A stretch of DNA of 64,000 bases from Takakia lepidozioides (GCA_030704615.1 CM060731.1:93910756-93974755); one strand, 5' to 3'. Counted from the first letter of the stretch, positions 37,418 to 49,380 are shown. Notes: generated by a model from the sequence alone, not told the origin. Numbers and translations: made by a program.

Positions 37418-37830
37418 TCATTTGCTTTCAGGTGTCCAAAGCCCCATCCCGCGCTCCTGCTCTGCACACCCTGCAAGCATCGCATTCCACGACACCACAT
37501 CTGGTTCAGCCATAGTGTTGAACACTCCCTTGGCATCCTCAATGCTCCCACATTTAGCATACATGGCCACCAGAGCAATGTTCAGGATGACATCTGGTAC
37601 AATTTCAGATTTGATGATGTCACCAGGGATCTCTTTGCCCTTTTCCAGGGCTGCCAGACGCACTGCAAACGCACACAAACGTTATGTCGGCGGCCTTCAC
37701 CCCTTCCCCCATCATTTGCTCAAAAGGTTGGAGCCTCCATCCCGCACCCCAGCTGTGCATACCCTGCAAGCATCGCACTCCACGAAATCATTTCACGCCT
37801 TCAGGTTTCAGAACAAACATTACCGTCTTT
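37418..37830 (-). pseudogene. Captured PPR (pentatricopeptide repeat) gene fragments
   Basis: The - strand from 37678 reads LNIALVAMYAKCGSIEDAKG, then EPDVVSWNAMLAGCAEQ. This is the typical plant PLS-class PPR motif of organelle RNA-processing proteins. A second piece at about 37800-37725 reads EMISWSAMLAGYAQLGCGME. The pieces are short, without start or full repeat array, and lie inside the CACTA element, so they are captured fragments. Confidence 0.75.
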
Positions 37831-38586
37831 CTTTATCAGACACATGCACCAAGACAGAATCTCACCAAAAGATTGTTGGTGTTCAACAGTACCATACATG
37901 AAGATAACTAGCACCAAAAGGGCATATGAAGCTTACACTGCTCTCCACTGGTATTAACCTGCACCAGGATTACCCCTAACCCAGTCAGGAGGACACTCAT
38001 GGCTGCAGTTTAACTAAAATCACAGCTCTAACATATAATGAAAAGTAGAGTTCTCCTTGGGGGCATAGCCTTCTAAGATCCAACTGAAGAACTATGCTGA
38101 TCATGGAGTCGAAGTCTTCCACAACAGCCAAAGCAAACATGGAAGTATGACTTAAAACCTAACTCTTCCACCCATCTTTTGTCTCTGCCTCTCTTGGTGG
38201 CAATTATAGTCTCTCTATGCTAGGCCCTTCTTTTCCTTCTGCTGCCCTGTTTTGGCTTTGCATCTACTGCCATGACTGATATAGGAAAAATTCTACTAGT
38301 ATCCAAGACACGGATACAACTGCCAACGACAAAAGAAGGGAGAATGCACCAATGGCACCCGCAGTTGCCCTTGAAACACCTCGCTCACTACTAACTGCTC
38401 CCGGAAAAATCTGAACTGAGCATCCTGCATGGGCATGTCAACAAGGTGAGATTTCATGCCCCCATGGACCCTGCTATGAACCTATGACCAACCTATCTGT
38501 GGACTTTTGAACCACAATTGCCAATAGAAGATGAGATTTAAACATATATAAGACCACCCTGCTACTTCACCCACAATATCCCGGTA

Positions 38587-39080
38587 TCAAGCAAAATGTG
38601 GACGGGAGAACTTTGAAATGGCATCGTCAATATGAATGTCTGGACATGCACACCTCCTGAAATCGATCAGACGTGCGAAGTGGCCTTGCAAACTCAAAGC
38701 TGTAGCTGCCAGTGCTTCCCATGGTGCCATAAGGGCTATATCAGATAGCACCAGCCCTGCAGAGACTCTGCTCAGTATTTCTACAACATCTAAAGTAATT
38801 TCTACTTTGCAAGCTTTCCTACCAGGGGACACAGTTGACAAAGTCCTGGTGACAACATACTCACACCAGCTTGAAAACAAGTAAGAGTAAACACAAAGCT
38901 ATCTTGTGAAGCACAAAAACAAAGAAAATAGGAATCATCAGAGAGAAAGATACCATAATCAGTATCTGTAATGCTATGAGTCCAAGATCCACGCCAGTCA
39001 TTTGGCGCACCACGAACCTTTCTTGAAAACAACAGTTGAATTGTTAACAGAGCACCTCTTTGCACCTTTACTTTCTTCAC
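38587..39080 (-). pseudogene. Possible captured exons of an unknown gene
   Basis: The - strand frame 38880-38587 reads VEITLDVVEILSRVSAGLVL and then MAPWEALAATALSLQGHFAR. It looks protein-like (helical, amphipathic) and is preceded upstream by an open piece with RKVRGAPNDWRGSWTHSITD at about 39030-38970. I do not recognise the family. Inside a CACTA element the simplest reading is another captured fragment. It could be chance. Confidence 0.3.
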
Positions 39081-40997
39081 ACCCTGGTAAGCATTGTAAT
39101 GCAAAACCCAAAGTGGAACATAAATTAGAGACAAATAGGAAGGAGAGAAGGCAAACCTTTAGGGCCATCCCCATCAACATAGCGGCCATGTGGGTTCCAA
39201 GCTATACATCATTCAAATTGCCAAAACTGCCACATCATTTGCCATGAAAACCAAGTCAGACATTCCAGCCTTGTTCATCATGCAGGTACCGAGACTCTCC
39301 TGTCCCACTTCAACTTTTTGATTATAGTGAGACGCTTCCTATAACTGTGGCGTACTGAAGAGAAAATACACTCTTTAGTCACTTGAAAAGATGCATTCTG
39401 CCACTGAATATATTCCTTACACAACCCATGGATGTAAGAGGAAAGCAGTCAAGAGTATAGTGGTGTAACGGCACGACATTCTTGGCACTGAAGAGCTCCA
39501 CGGCCCAACAAACTCCCCCTTACTCTCGTCCAAGTCCCTACACGTCTGAAAATTTCAAAACTGGCTTTACAAACCTAATAATTCAAGCATAATCAGTATT
39601 CAAGCTAAGGAAGCTTTACAAGCATCGTGTTGCGAGTAAAGCCTTGGCAATGTCACCAGGAAATCCCTGGCTGAATGGATGACACTGAAATAATGGAGCT
39701 TGAAATCCGGCCCTCTTGGACGAATCTGGGCCCACACTCTATCCCTGCTCCTTCAGCTATCTATGCATCTGCACAAAATCATGCATACATCCTTGCCTTC
39801 CTGCTAGCAGCTGATAATGACAGCCTAGAATTGTTCCAGCAAACACCCCCAACCCTACTTATCAACGAGCAATGAGCTAACTTACAAAATTCAATATGCA
39901 TCTCAGGGCCGAGTCTGATGAGAGGGCAAAACAGGCTGAAATAGGTCAAAGAAGAAGGTGCCCTCACCACATTGGCCTTGACCTTGTGTCATGACCCATG
40001 GAGGATTTGACCGACCATCAACCCAAAAGGACCTCTTGTGTGTGCTGCTTGTGTCTTGTAGTCAGGTAATGTCGGATTGGTCTGTGAGAACCTGCACCAC
40101 GGTGCAGCTGAGCAGGCATACATTGAAACACGGCCTGCTAAGACCAAGCTGACTCTCCCAAGAACCTTGTAAACATCAGGAAGAATATCAAATCATGGTA
40201 CTAACAGGAGCCAACAGCCCACATTTGCAGGATGGACAAACTTCTTCACATCGTACATTAAGAAAAAGCCACACCTTGCGATTGCGGTTGTCGCACCATC
40301 GTGAAGGATCTTTAAAAACTCATGCCAGCTCTGCTCCATGATTCATATTCGGGGCCGAGTCTGATGAGAGGGCAAAACAGGCTGAAATAGGTCGAAGAAG
40401 AAGGTGCCCTCACCACATTGTCCTCGACCTTGTGTCATGACCCATGGAGGATTTGACTGACCATGAACCCAAGAGGACCTCTTGTGTGTGCTGCTTGTGT
40501 CTGTAGTCAGGTAATGTCGGATTGGTCTGTCAGAACCACCACGGTGCAGCTGATCGGGTAGAGTTGAAACACGGCCTGCTAAGACCAAGCTGAATCTCCC
40601 AAGAACGGCGAGTTCCCAGCCGAAACCTCCTCGGACACATACCCTAGCACCTCCTCACACACATACCCTAGCATTTCTAGGATGCTTGCTTCAGATGCGA
40701 AGGTTGCTCCAACTGCGGGCCTCCCATGCATGTTTGCCCTCCCTCCCGCTCGCTCGCTCTAAGTCCCAGCCCTCTCTCTCTCCCTCCCTCCCGCTCGCTC
40801 TAAGTCTGTTCACGGCTACCGTGATGGGCAACTTTTTAAGTTTTCTAACCTTTTTGTAAACCCTAAAAGCCCCTTTTTGATTTTTTTGATTTTTTTTCTT
40901 TTCTTAAAGGAAACCACAGGCCCTTGAGGAGGGGGAAAAATTCACCCGCCTTCATTTATGGGCCATAAGACCAACAGGACGATCAACGCCCAGACAT

Positions 40998-41090
40998 ACC
41001 GTCACGAACAATCCCACACACGGGATATGGGCAACGGGTTTGAACCCCAAACCACCAGGGCGACACACTGTGCACTTACCAGCCGATGTG
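40998..41090 (-). repeat. SINE-like tRNA-derived repeat inside the CACTA element
   Basis: On the - strand: GGCTGGTAAGTGCACAGTGT (A-box-like), then GGTTCAAACCC (B box), then GGGATTGTTCGTGACGGT. The same arrangement and sequence recur in both arms of the foldback element (about 50550-50655 and 50876-50985), so this is a repeat family with at least three copies in the window. Confidence 0.65.
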
Positions 41091-41561
41091 TTTTTTTTTA
41101 AATCTTTTTGCACTTTGATTTTTTGTTTTGTTTTGTTTTAAATTCATTCTAGTGGTAAGAGTCTCCGTTTTTTCAAAATATAAATACTCATTTATTTTAT
41201 ATATAACCAGAAAAGGATGTGTCGACACGTGTAGTCATGTAGTGATTCATCCATGTGATGATATGGCAGAATGCATTAGAGTGAGAGTCATGAAGTCATA
41301 TGTCTGTCTAGCAATATGCACACGTCATTCCAGTGTAGCCATGACCGTGACTGGTAGTCATATCTGCCATGCCAATATTTGTGGTCAAACATGTTTGACC
41401 TGTGTTGCGTAGAGTCCGGAGCCATGCAGTTGCATATACGCCTTCCCTAGACCTGCATTATGATTTCAAAAGCATTTTACGACTGCAAATGGCATTTCTG
41501 CCACAAATCTGTCATGATTGCGCACCCATGGGAGTCATAAAAGCCGCAATCTGTTGTAGTG

Positions 41562-41887
41562 ACGTATTAACGATGTTGCATATAAGCTAGAGCTTCCAGA
41601 GTCATGTAAGATACATCCAGTGTTTCATGTCAGTAAGCTCAAGTAGGTACTTACATGATGGGGATAATTTGGTAGAAGGAACTATACTTTTACAGGAAGG
41701 GTCAGAGAGTGACCAACACGGACCTTGGCGGATTTTGGACAAGAGAGAACGCAGATTGCGCAGTCGTCTCATCAAGGAGTGTTTGGTTGCATGGCATGGG
41801 CTTCCTTTGACTGATGCTACTTGGGAGTCTGAGCAGACACTGAGACAAAAATACCCAGACTTTGTCATTGTCCGAAGGGGTAGAGAA
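41562..41887 (+). pseudogene. gag-pol 3' end: integrase C-terminus and chromodomain-like segment
   Basis: The frame that broke at 35505 resumes here: AYKLELPESCKIHPVFHVS, the usual integrase C-terminal block of Ty3/gypsy elements. It is followed by RLIKECLVAWHGLPLTDATW, a chromodomain-type motif. It ends at the polypurine tract GAAGGGGTAGAGAA before the 3' LTR. Confidence 0.88.
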
Positions 41888-42372
41888 TGTCACAACCTAG
41901 ATTAGCAAAGGTCAGTTATAGGCTTAAGCAAGCCATAAATAGTAAAAGTATAAGAAAGGCTTTAAGCAAAGCCATATACAGTAAAAGTATATGTATAGAC
42001 TTAAGCAAAGTCTAAAGAAGGCTAGAGCCAAGTAAAGCAAAAAGTAAGCTATAAGAGCATGGAGGGATATCAGGAATAGCTACAGCCTGGATATCTTAAG
42101 AGCAAGGGGGTGAGACCTCAAAGAGTACTTAAAGGGGATCTGGTGCTAAGTCGAGGGAGGAGAACACAGTCAGGGAACAGAAGGACAAGTAAGAGAGGGC
42201 GTGATGATCAGACGTGGTTACTGAGTCTTGAGAGAGCAAGGCAGTCTTAGCACCAAGAGGGATCTTGTACTTTTTAGCAAGCAGACAAGAGAGGTCTCTA
42301 AGGTTGGGAGGTTATCTTGCTCAGAGGTGGCTTAGTTGTTAAGTACTTTCCATAAAAAGTTTGATCGTTACA
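41888..42372 (+). repeat. 3' LTR of the Ty3/gypsy element
   Basis: 485 bp, starting TGTCACAACC directly after the polypurine tract and ending GATCGTTACA. It pairs with 30842-31322. The host hAT frame resumes at once after it. Confidence 0.9.
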
Positions 42373-42504
42373 ACAACTTTCAACAAATGGCCTCCTGGTT
42401 CAGCGCTTGAGTGAGTACATGCGACTTGGTGAAATTGCAGCAGTTCAAGTGCTGGGAAGTGTGGAAGACGAACAAACTTTCAGCACTTTGGCATCAATAT
42501 ATGA
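42373..42504 (+). pseudogene. hAT transposase-like gene, 3' part
   Basis: Directly after the 3' LTR the frame reads QLSTNGLLVQRLSEYMRLGE then VQVLGSVEDEQTFSTLASI. This is the C-terminal dimerisation-type block expected after the Leu-Trp-Gln at 30841. Similarity ends near 42504, so the last part of the gene is missing or diverged. Confidence 0.72.
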
Positions 42505-42599
42505 ATCGAGATGTTTGTTTTGTTTTGTTTGTAGCGTCGTTGAGATCTCCCAAACCACGGGGCCCCAGCCCCAGTGTTTGGTGCCGTTGGAAAGCCCTC

Positions 42600-43150
42600 G
42601 ATGAGGAGGGGTGCACTGGCTTGGTCTCATGATTTTTGGACTAGCGGTGTGGAAGATGTGGAATTTCAAGTGCTTTGGGTCACTGGAAATTCGACAAAAG
42701 TAGCAAAGTGGGCTTTCCTGGAGCAGTGATTGGCCCTTCATGTGGGAGATTTGGAATTTTAAGTCTTTTTTATCGCTGGAAATTCGCGAAAAATAGCAAA
42801 GTGGATATATCAATATATGAAGCCTCGACAGGGGAGATTGCAAAAATAGAAAAAATAGGAAAGTGGGCTCTGTTGGAACAATGACATAGAGATCTCCCAA
42901 ATTGTAGGGTCTCTGGATGCATAGGGGATTGCACTTGGAGTACTTAGATGACAATGGACACTGGAGGTCGCACTTGGGCCTCTACATGGGAGAAGCACTT
43001 GGATACATATGAAATTGCACTTGGGCTTAGATTTCAATTGTTCACACATGGGCCAATGGCACAGGCTACCCTAGATTTTCCAAACAGGGGGTCTTTGGAT
43101 ATATAGGGGATTGCACTTGGACATAGATGACACTGAACACTTGGGCCAAG
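42600..43150. repeat. Degenerate short tandem duplications
   Basis: A unit of about 103 bp (GTGGGAGATTTGGAATTTTA, CGCTGGAAATTCG, TAGCAAAGTGG) is repeated around 42638 and 42741. A second unit (GGGTCTCTGGATGCATAGGG, GGATTGCACTTGG) occurs at 42908 and 43088. Origin unknown. Confidence 0.6.
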
Positions 43151-45360
43151 TTGCGAAATCGCCTGGTTGGCCACTTGAATACTATTTGTTCGCATGTTTG
43201 CACAAGATTTCTTCAAGGCTGAGACATTCCCATATCATGAGGCCATTGCAGGTTGGAGGGAGACCAAGATTCGTAGAGGTGCAACAATTTAGTTGTTCGT
43301 GGGTGATACTAGTAGATGAGCATATGTGTCTTAGGTAGAATTTTGTTGGCAGTCATGATGATAGACTATTTCAAATGCCACACTTGTGCTTGCTGGTTTT
43401 CTAATTTGTCTTTTCCCTGGGCTGGTTATGGTTGCTTTATTTTTGTGCTCTCATACTTGGTAACCATGGCTTTAATGCTTGAAGTGTTTATACATTCATT
43501 TTCTAGCATGTTGGGAGTACTAACGGGAGAATGTAGGAATGACTGGACCAAAATGGACGTTACCGGCACGGTTTTAGATGACTGCAATTGATGGTGTCAT
43601 CAATTTTTTTGAATTAACTCATTAAAACCATCAAATATATATGTCATTGGATTCCTAGCTTCAATACGCACCCATAGCAACTCTCCAATCATGAATCCGA
43701 TAAGAAATGACAACGTTATGGACTTTTGAAGACCACACAGTGGACCTGTTTCCGCAGTGAATGGAATTACAATGGACTCAAGAAGTCATATGTGCCAATA
43801 GTCAATTCCATTGAAATTTGGACATAAGGTGGCCATTTTGGTCCACATCATAGCCATCATAGGTATGGATTCGAAGTTGCAAAATCATTTGTCATTTGAC
43901 TCATATAGACTAATATATGTAAAAAAATAGGCATTTTTTGAAAAATCCATAGCTCATCTTGTTTTTTGGATTTTGGGTGTCAATTTTTTTTTCTAGAAGT
44001 ATAAAAACCTATAATATTCAATGTCTAGGTGGCATATTGACAAATTTTTGTAAACCCTAATTTTTAGTTTTTCATAATTTCTCTAAATAATATACTAAAA
44101 TATTTAATAAATTATATATTTAATATTTGGGGTAGGACTCTTTACTAAATATGTTCAGTATACCATTATCTATCACAAAAATAAAATAAAATTGGATAGT
44201 ATCCTCAACTTTGTTTTTTTTGTCATGGACTTTCATGGAATTGGATCTGCCGTTTTTGATCCACTCAACCCTGCAACTGCCCTAACTTGGTACCAACCAC
44301 TAACCAATTGGGTTTGGTTTGCTGTTGCTGATCTGTGGTGTGTGTAGATACTCTGTGTTGCAATGGGCAAGGTCCAATGAACCGGGGTTCGAATACCCAC
44401 ATAGTACATTTTGTATACAAACTGCTGCAGCTTTGTTAGCCAAAATTTAGATGTCATTTTGTCCATAGTATTCGCCTGTGATACCTATGTTAGTGATGGA
44501 TTCTTCGTCTATTCTGTTTCCTCTTCTAATCCTTCATTCGTCTAAACTTATGTGACAACTGACAATCGAGCCACAAGTTTTGAGTTTGCTTCTCATACAA
44601 GGGCCACATGGGCTATAGAAAGTGGGCCCAGGATGCCAGTCATGATTAGTTGAAAATGTCTTAATAGAAACACTGTCTCAACTGGAAGATAGCTTCCACC
44701 TGCAGTTCCGTACAGAGGTATGCACATATTCGGATTTTATTAAGCAGTATCCCAACTTTACCAAATAACCAAATAAGGACGTATGAGTAGGATCCATCTG
44801 GACGTCCATTCTCCGGGGTCAAATTGAAGCCCCGAGATTGGAAAGCAAAGGAACCACCTGAGCTTAACATGAAGGACCCAAATATTAGCACCTCCAAATG
44901 GATCTCCAAGCAGGAGAGCCCTAGGTGGAAAAGCGGTTATCCCTTGTATGATCCATTTCACTGTGGCCAAAGCTGAGAAAGGAGGCTGAACTTGAAGAAA
45001 CCAGGTATGATTGAACAATCCTAACGGCTTTGTAAATTACTGAATTGCACGCAGGGAATCCATTTGGCCAGTAACGCTTTAACCTGGGTTTCAAGTTCAA
45101 GAACACACATGGACAGCAGCAAAAAACCAGATGGAAGAGGCCAATACATGATCTAGAACTAGAGCCCCACCGGCGATGGAGAGCATGGCCGAACTCTAAT
45201 AAACGAGTTTTGGCTAGAGCTCCATAATCAATGTGCCAAACCAATTAATGTTAGTGAGTTTGTCTAATTTTCCAGATTGATAAAACATATTTAAGATAAA
45301 TAGAATTAATAAATATATCTAAAAAAATAGAGCTGGATTCAGGCTTCACCGGCACCAATG
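43151..45360. other. AT-rich intergenic sequence, no gene seen
   Basis: No protein family is recognised. A B-box-like GGGGTTCGAATACCC at about 44383-44397 suggests another tRNA-derived repeat, but no clear A box fits. Confidence 0.45.
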
Positions 45361-45362
45361 TC

Positions 45363-45510
45363 TTTTTTCAGCAACTAACTGGTAACTGAAACTGCCCAAA
45401 AATTGGAATGAGAACTGGAACAGCCTCAAAAAAAAAAATGGAACAAATTCGGAACCTCTTGAAATAATTGTGGAACCACAACCAGAGGTTTCTTCACGAA
45501 TGCAAGAACC
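45363..45510 (+). repeat. Left copy of an inverted repeat pair
   Basis: About 150 bp from TTTTTTCAGCAACTAACTGG to TGCAAGAACC. It matches, at roughly 80 percent by eye, the reverse complement of 47144-47301. A third, partial copy is near 51456-51510 (GGTTCCAGTTAGGTTCCGGA). Confidence 0.65.
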
Positions 45511-47143
45511 CCAACATTGCTAATTTGATATGATAAATATTCATGCATTGTTTTGTGGATGAAGAATTATATTATAAAATATATATGTTGAAATCTCCCA
45601 TAATAATTGTAGGATAGAAATATGATTGGGCTTTTATCAAAAATTGTTTTAAGATAAGATAAAAATATATTTCATACAATGTAAACATAACTTGTCCATT
45701 TAAGTTATAGAGAGGTCATCTTCAGACCCTTATGATATTGCTGCTTAGCATCTTTTTCTACTGTTCCATTCATTCTACTTGGGATCTCCTTCTTCTAAGA
45801 AATGCAGAGGTTTGCCTACCACATTTTGAACAATTGGTCGTTCAAGGGTTGGAGACACCATCATGGAACGCGTGCATTTTTTTAGTCTGCACACAGATGC
45901 GTCTTCTGATGTACACCGGACGGCGGACACCGAACGAGGCTTTTAATTTGTGCTAGACTTAGTGTGGATGTGTAGCTTGTAGTACAACCACCATCACACC
46001 TTTTTGATTGTCTTATGTTGTTTGTGCCACTAGTTTAATTCGCATCTTACTTAGTTTACCACATCCTTAAGTGTTGAGCATGCAATGATGCGCTTGTCAC
46101 AAACCTATCGACTCCCTCACTGTCATTGCGGTGGTGAACGCATTGTGCGGGATGCTATAGCTTCAATTGATCATAGGCATGATTCCATGTTCTACGAGAG
46201 GAGACACATGTTCTTCCAATCCTTCATCACCATTTCATTAGATGGCGTGTCGACATTGTCCTTTCCCAGGATGGTTTGTGAATATTGCCTACCGTTGTTG
46301 TCATTGACCATACTTGGTCAAATGTACCTTGTGTGTAGCGTCATCCTAGGGAGCGGCTGGTTTTTTTAGCTGGTCAAGGCAAGGACGAGATTACCACGAT
46401 CGGCATTCCATAAATACATTCCTCCAACGAGTAGTCGGTTTTTGGATGTTTGCATTGTTAGTTCGATGACTTTCTTTGCACATGTGCTTATTGTACGACA
46501 GAAAACACAAACATTGGCAGTCCCTTCTTGTAGCCTTCTTTATGCAACGAGTTTCTATTGCATTACAAAGTACACAAGCTATGTTAATTTTGCATTAGGT
46601 GGAAGTAGCCAGGGCAGCTTCATCTTGCTTCCCAGTTTTTCTCCGATCCACCTTCTTTCTTGTTGTCTAGTCCACTTCGGGCAGTAGGTGATGCCAAATC
46701 AGTTTGATTGGCTTTGTTATCTTTACATTTCCCTTTCTTTCCGAGCTTTATTTCTCCACTTAGAGTTCTTGTTAACTCTTGTATAATCACCTCATTTCGG
46801 TCTTTTACGAAGCTTTCTAGGTTCTAGTGGCCACTAATTGCATGAGCCCAATTATCGACTAGAAAGATTCAAAGGAATTCTTGCAATCAAACCCTAGATT
46901 CAATAGTGAAATAATGGATAAGGTCAGGATCCAGGTTATAAAGCAATCCACAGTTGGCATCAAGAACCAACCTCTTAATGGGAGGGCAGGGAGATCCATT
47001 CCATTCGTGGGCCCAGAATATGGATGCTCCACCCGTGATCTTCTTGACCTGGGACTCTGCTTTGAAAAGTCCCCTAAAATTACGAAAATTAGAAGAGGTC
47101 TTCAGTCTAGTCTTTAGGTGTCGAGTGTCGTCCAGTGTTGGGC
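45511..47143. other. Sequence between the inverted repeat pair, no gene recognised
   Basis: Short open frames at 45732-45956 and 46085-46369 show no motif I can assign. It could be the body of an element bounded by the repeats, or ordinary DNA between two independent copies. Confidence 0.4.
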
Positions 47144-47301
47144 GGTTCTTGCATTTGTGAAGGAACCTTCGGTTTTGGTTCCACAATAATTTCAAGAGAC
47201 GTTTCCGAATCTGGTTCCGGTTTCTTTTTCTTGAGCCGGTTCCGGTCTGGTTCTGGATCCAATTTTTGAACATTCCAGTTACCGGTTAGTTGCTGAAAAA
47301 A
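47144..47301 (-). repeat. Right copy of the inverted repeat pair
   Basis: Reverse complement of the repeat at 45363-45510, ending TGCTGAAAAAA. It is rich in GGTTCCGG-type motifs. Confidence 0.65.
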
Positions 47302-47800
47302 ACCACCGGTTTTTATTTATATATTTAAGAGGGGGATTGTAGCCCTGGAAAACTTTACTAAATGGTAAGGAAAAAATAACCTTAAATAAGGCCATAAGAC
47401 ATAAGAACGAGGTGACACTCCGAGCCATAGAACTAAGAAGGAAAACAGAAGCAAGAGCAAGACGAGAAGGGAACACTGATACCTGCTTATACAAGCATAA
47501 ACAGGCCAGGCAGGAAGAATCGAACTGCTGATCAAAGAAGAATGTGGAAAAAGGAAGGGAAAAAAAGAAGGGAAAGCCTATCAGGCAAATTGCTTACAAC
47601 CAAACCTATAATCTGCATACAAGCATACCAAACCACAACCTACATACTTTTTTACGCTTGGGAGCATCAAAAGAGAGCTGAGTCTTTGACTTGCCTTTCA
47701 TAAAGCTTCTTTTGTGCCTCCAATTAACCTCGGCCTCTTCTACCTCTATAGGAGATTGTTTAGCAGTAATGGCGCTGCCACCGGGAGGGGAATGCTAGAG

Positions 47801-49380
47801 TGTGAGCCTAGCCACACGAGCCCAGGAGCCTGTGAGCCCAAGAGCCTGACATGAGCCCAGTCCACGTGGCACGAGAATGGGGGAAGGTGCAAGGTGTATT
47901 TCCGCGGATGAACACCCATTACCGCGGAAACACGGCAAACACAGCAAATCGGCAAACACGGCAAACCCTAACCCTAACCGTTAGCGAACTGCCATGTTCG
48001 TGCATGGAAATAGGCTGGGATTTTTTTTTTTTGGGGTCCCCCCCCCGGAGAACTGAGTGCGTCAACGCACTCAATTTCTTCATGATCATGATGATCATTG
48101 ACGACATCGATGACAGTGTTGTGCGGGTCCGGATTTTGACCCCGAGTTAGGGTCAGCGTTTTTTTCATTGGCGATTTTTCGCCATTTGGCTGCCTAAAAA
48201 TCCCCTTGGCAATTGAAACAAATGGAAAAAGAGGTCCAAATAAGGCAGTTTTCGCCAAAAACTGGGGGGTCTAAAAAAGGTCCTCGCCTGTGGACCCACG
48301 GGGGCAGCACAGATGTAGCCATGGCAGGCCCCATGCAAGATGATCTGACGGGCTAGATGAGGAGTGAGTTTAGGATTATGGGGCCTCCTCCGTTTCCCAA
48401 GGAGATGCTCGTCGCTTGTCTTGCGAAAACTATACACCTCATTTGTACCAATTAGCCTATGGTTTTCACATAGAAAGAGTTCCAGTCGTCCTATGGCTTT
48501 CAACTATTTCTGTACTTCACCTTCTATTACTCATCAACATCCATTTGATTCGCAAAATATGGCAAGGGTGGAAATACATATAGCCTACCAATTCGAGGAA
48601 AATTACCTAGAGTGGGCCACTTGCACTACCCTACACCCAATATATATAGCCACTCCTACCCCTTTTCAAAATCCCTAAAAAAAACCTTGGTTAGGGTCCG
48701 GGTTACCTATCCGGATCCGGACCCGTGCCATCACCAAAAACTCGGACCCTGACCCGGGTTCATTTTTAAAATGAACCCAGAACCGGACCCGGACCCGCCA
48801 GCTAGGTCCAGAACCCGTTAAACCCGCGAGTTGGTATAGCCATCTTCCCTAGTTCACTAGTTGACTTTCTAGAGAGTTTTACTTTCTAGATAGTTCTACT
48901 ATTATCGGTGGGTTGAAAAGCAACTCACTAGTGGGTATGGCTGCTGCAGGAGTATACTTATAGGAATAGTGACCAGAGAAGGTTGGGGCTTGGTGAGAGT
49001 GGGGCCAGGTGGGATCGCGGCTTGGGGCTCGTCTTCAAGGTGGAGCGCTTGGGGCTAGTAGAGGGTGGGACCAGCTGCGTGAAGTGCTTGGGGTTGGAAT
49101 GCTTGCGGTTGACGAAGTAGGGCTGGGGGAATTGGGATCGCCGTGCTTCTAAATGGGACTCAATATTGTCGTGTTTGCCGTATATTGCCATGTTTGCCGT
49201 GTTTGGAAGTTTTGTCGTGTTCACTTCTTCTTCCAAAATATACGCTTCCACGGTAATATGACCCCCTCTAAACCCTGTCCTCGGTTATAGGACTTGCTTC
49301 TTCCTCCTCTAAACCCTGGGTTCACGCTTAGAGGGCAAAGCGTGAGCCGAGCTCCTAGGCTCACGTGGCTAGGCTCACGC
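47801..49380. mobile_element. 1.6-kb non-autonomous relative of the 11.8-kb element
   Basis: The terminal repeats GTGAGCCTAGCCAC... (47802-47829) and its inverse (49351-49378) match at about 25 of 28 positions. It lies in the opposite orientation to the 11.8-kb element and shares its end blocks: double TTCCGCGG/CCGCGGAA at 47895-47929 and TCCTCGGTTATAGG at 49278-49291. No transposase is visible. The interior has AAACCCTAACCCTAACC (about 47963-47979, telomere-like) and a GGGTCCGGG-rich patch at about 48690-48840. No target duplication was found. Confidence 0.75.

Larger units (their letters stand above)
36700..40620. repeat. Internal duplications of the CACTA element
   Basis: A module with CTATCCATGCCTCTGCACAA and GCTAGCAGCTGACAATGACA occurs at about 36700-36785, 37260-37345 and 39750-39835. 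A second module (GGGCCGAGTCTGATGAGAGG ... GTGCCCTCACC) occurs at 39907 and again at 40351, followed by about 190 bp of near-identical sequence (CTTGTGTCATGACCCATGGA), a 444-bp tandem duplication. Related shorter forms are at 37053 and 37371. Confidence 0.8.
35506..41561. mobile_element. CACTA (En/Spm-type) transposon, 6.06 kb, non-autonomous
   Basis: The left end CACTACAACAGATTGCGGCT (35506) is exactly inverted at the right end (to 41561), with about 24 bp of near-perfect terminal repeat. A 3-bp ACG duplication flanks it (35503-35505 and 41562-41564), as the superfamily requires. The interrupted pol frame resumes exactly after the second ACG. Subterminal GACTGCAAATG and ACGTGGC motifs occur at both sides. 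No TnpD-type transposase is visible. The interior holds captured gene fragments, internal duplications and a SINE-like copy. Confidence 0.93.
30842..42372 (+). mobile_element. Ty3/gypsy LTR retrotransposon (chromodomain type), interrupted
   Basis: 5' LTR 30842-31322, primer-binding site at 31325, gag, protease, reverse transcriptase, RNase H, integrase, C-terminal chromodomain-like segment, polypurine tract (41872-41887) and 3' LTR 41888-42372. It lies in the same orientation as the hAT gene it splits. A CACTA element (35506-41561) splits it in turn. Without the CACTA element its length would be about 5.5 kb, normal for the group. The coding region has several stops and shifts, so it is not autonomous now. 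Confidence 0.92.
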
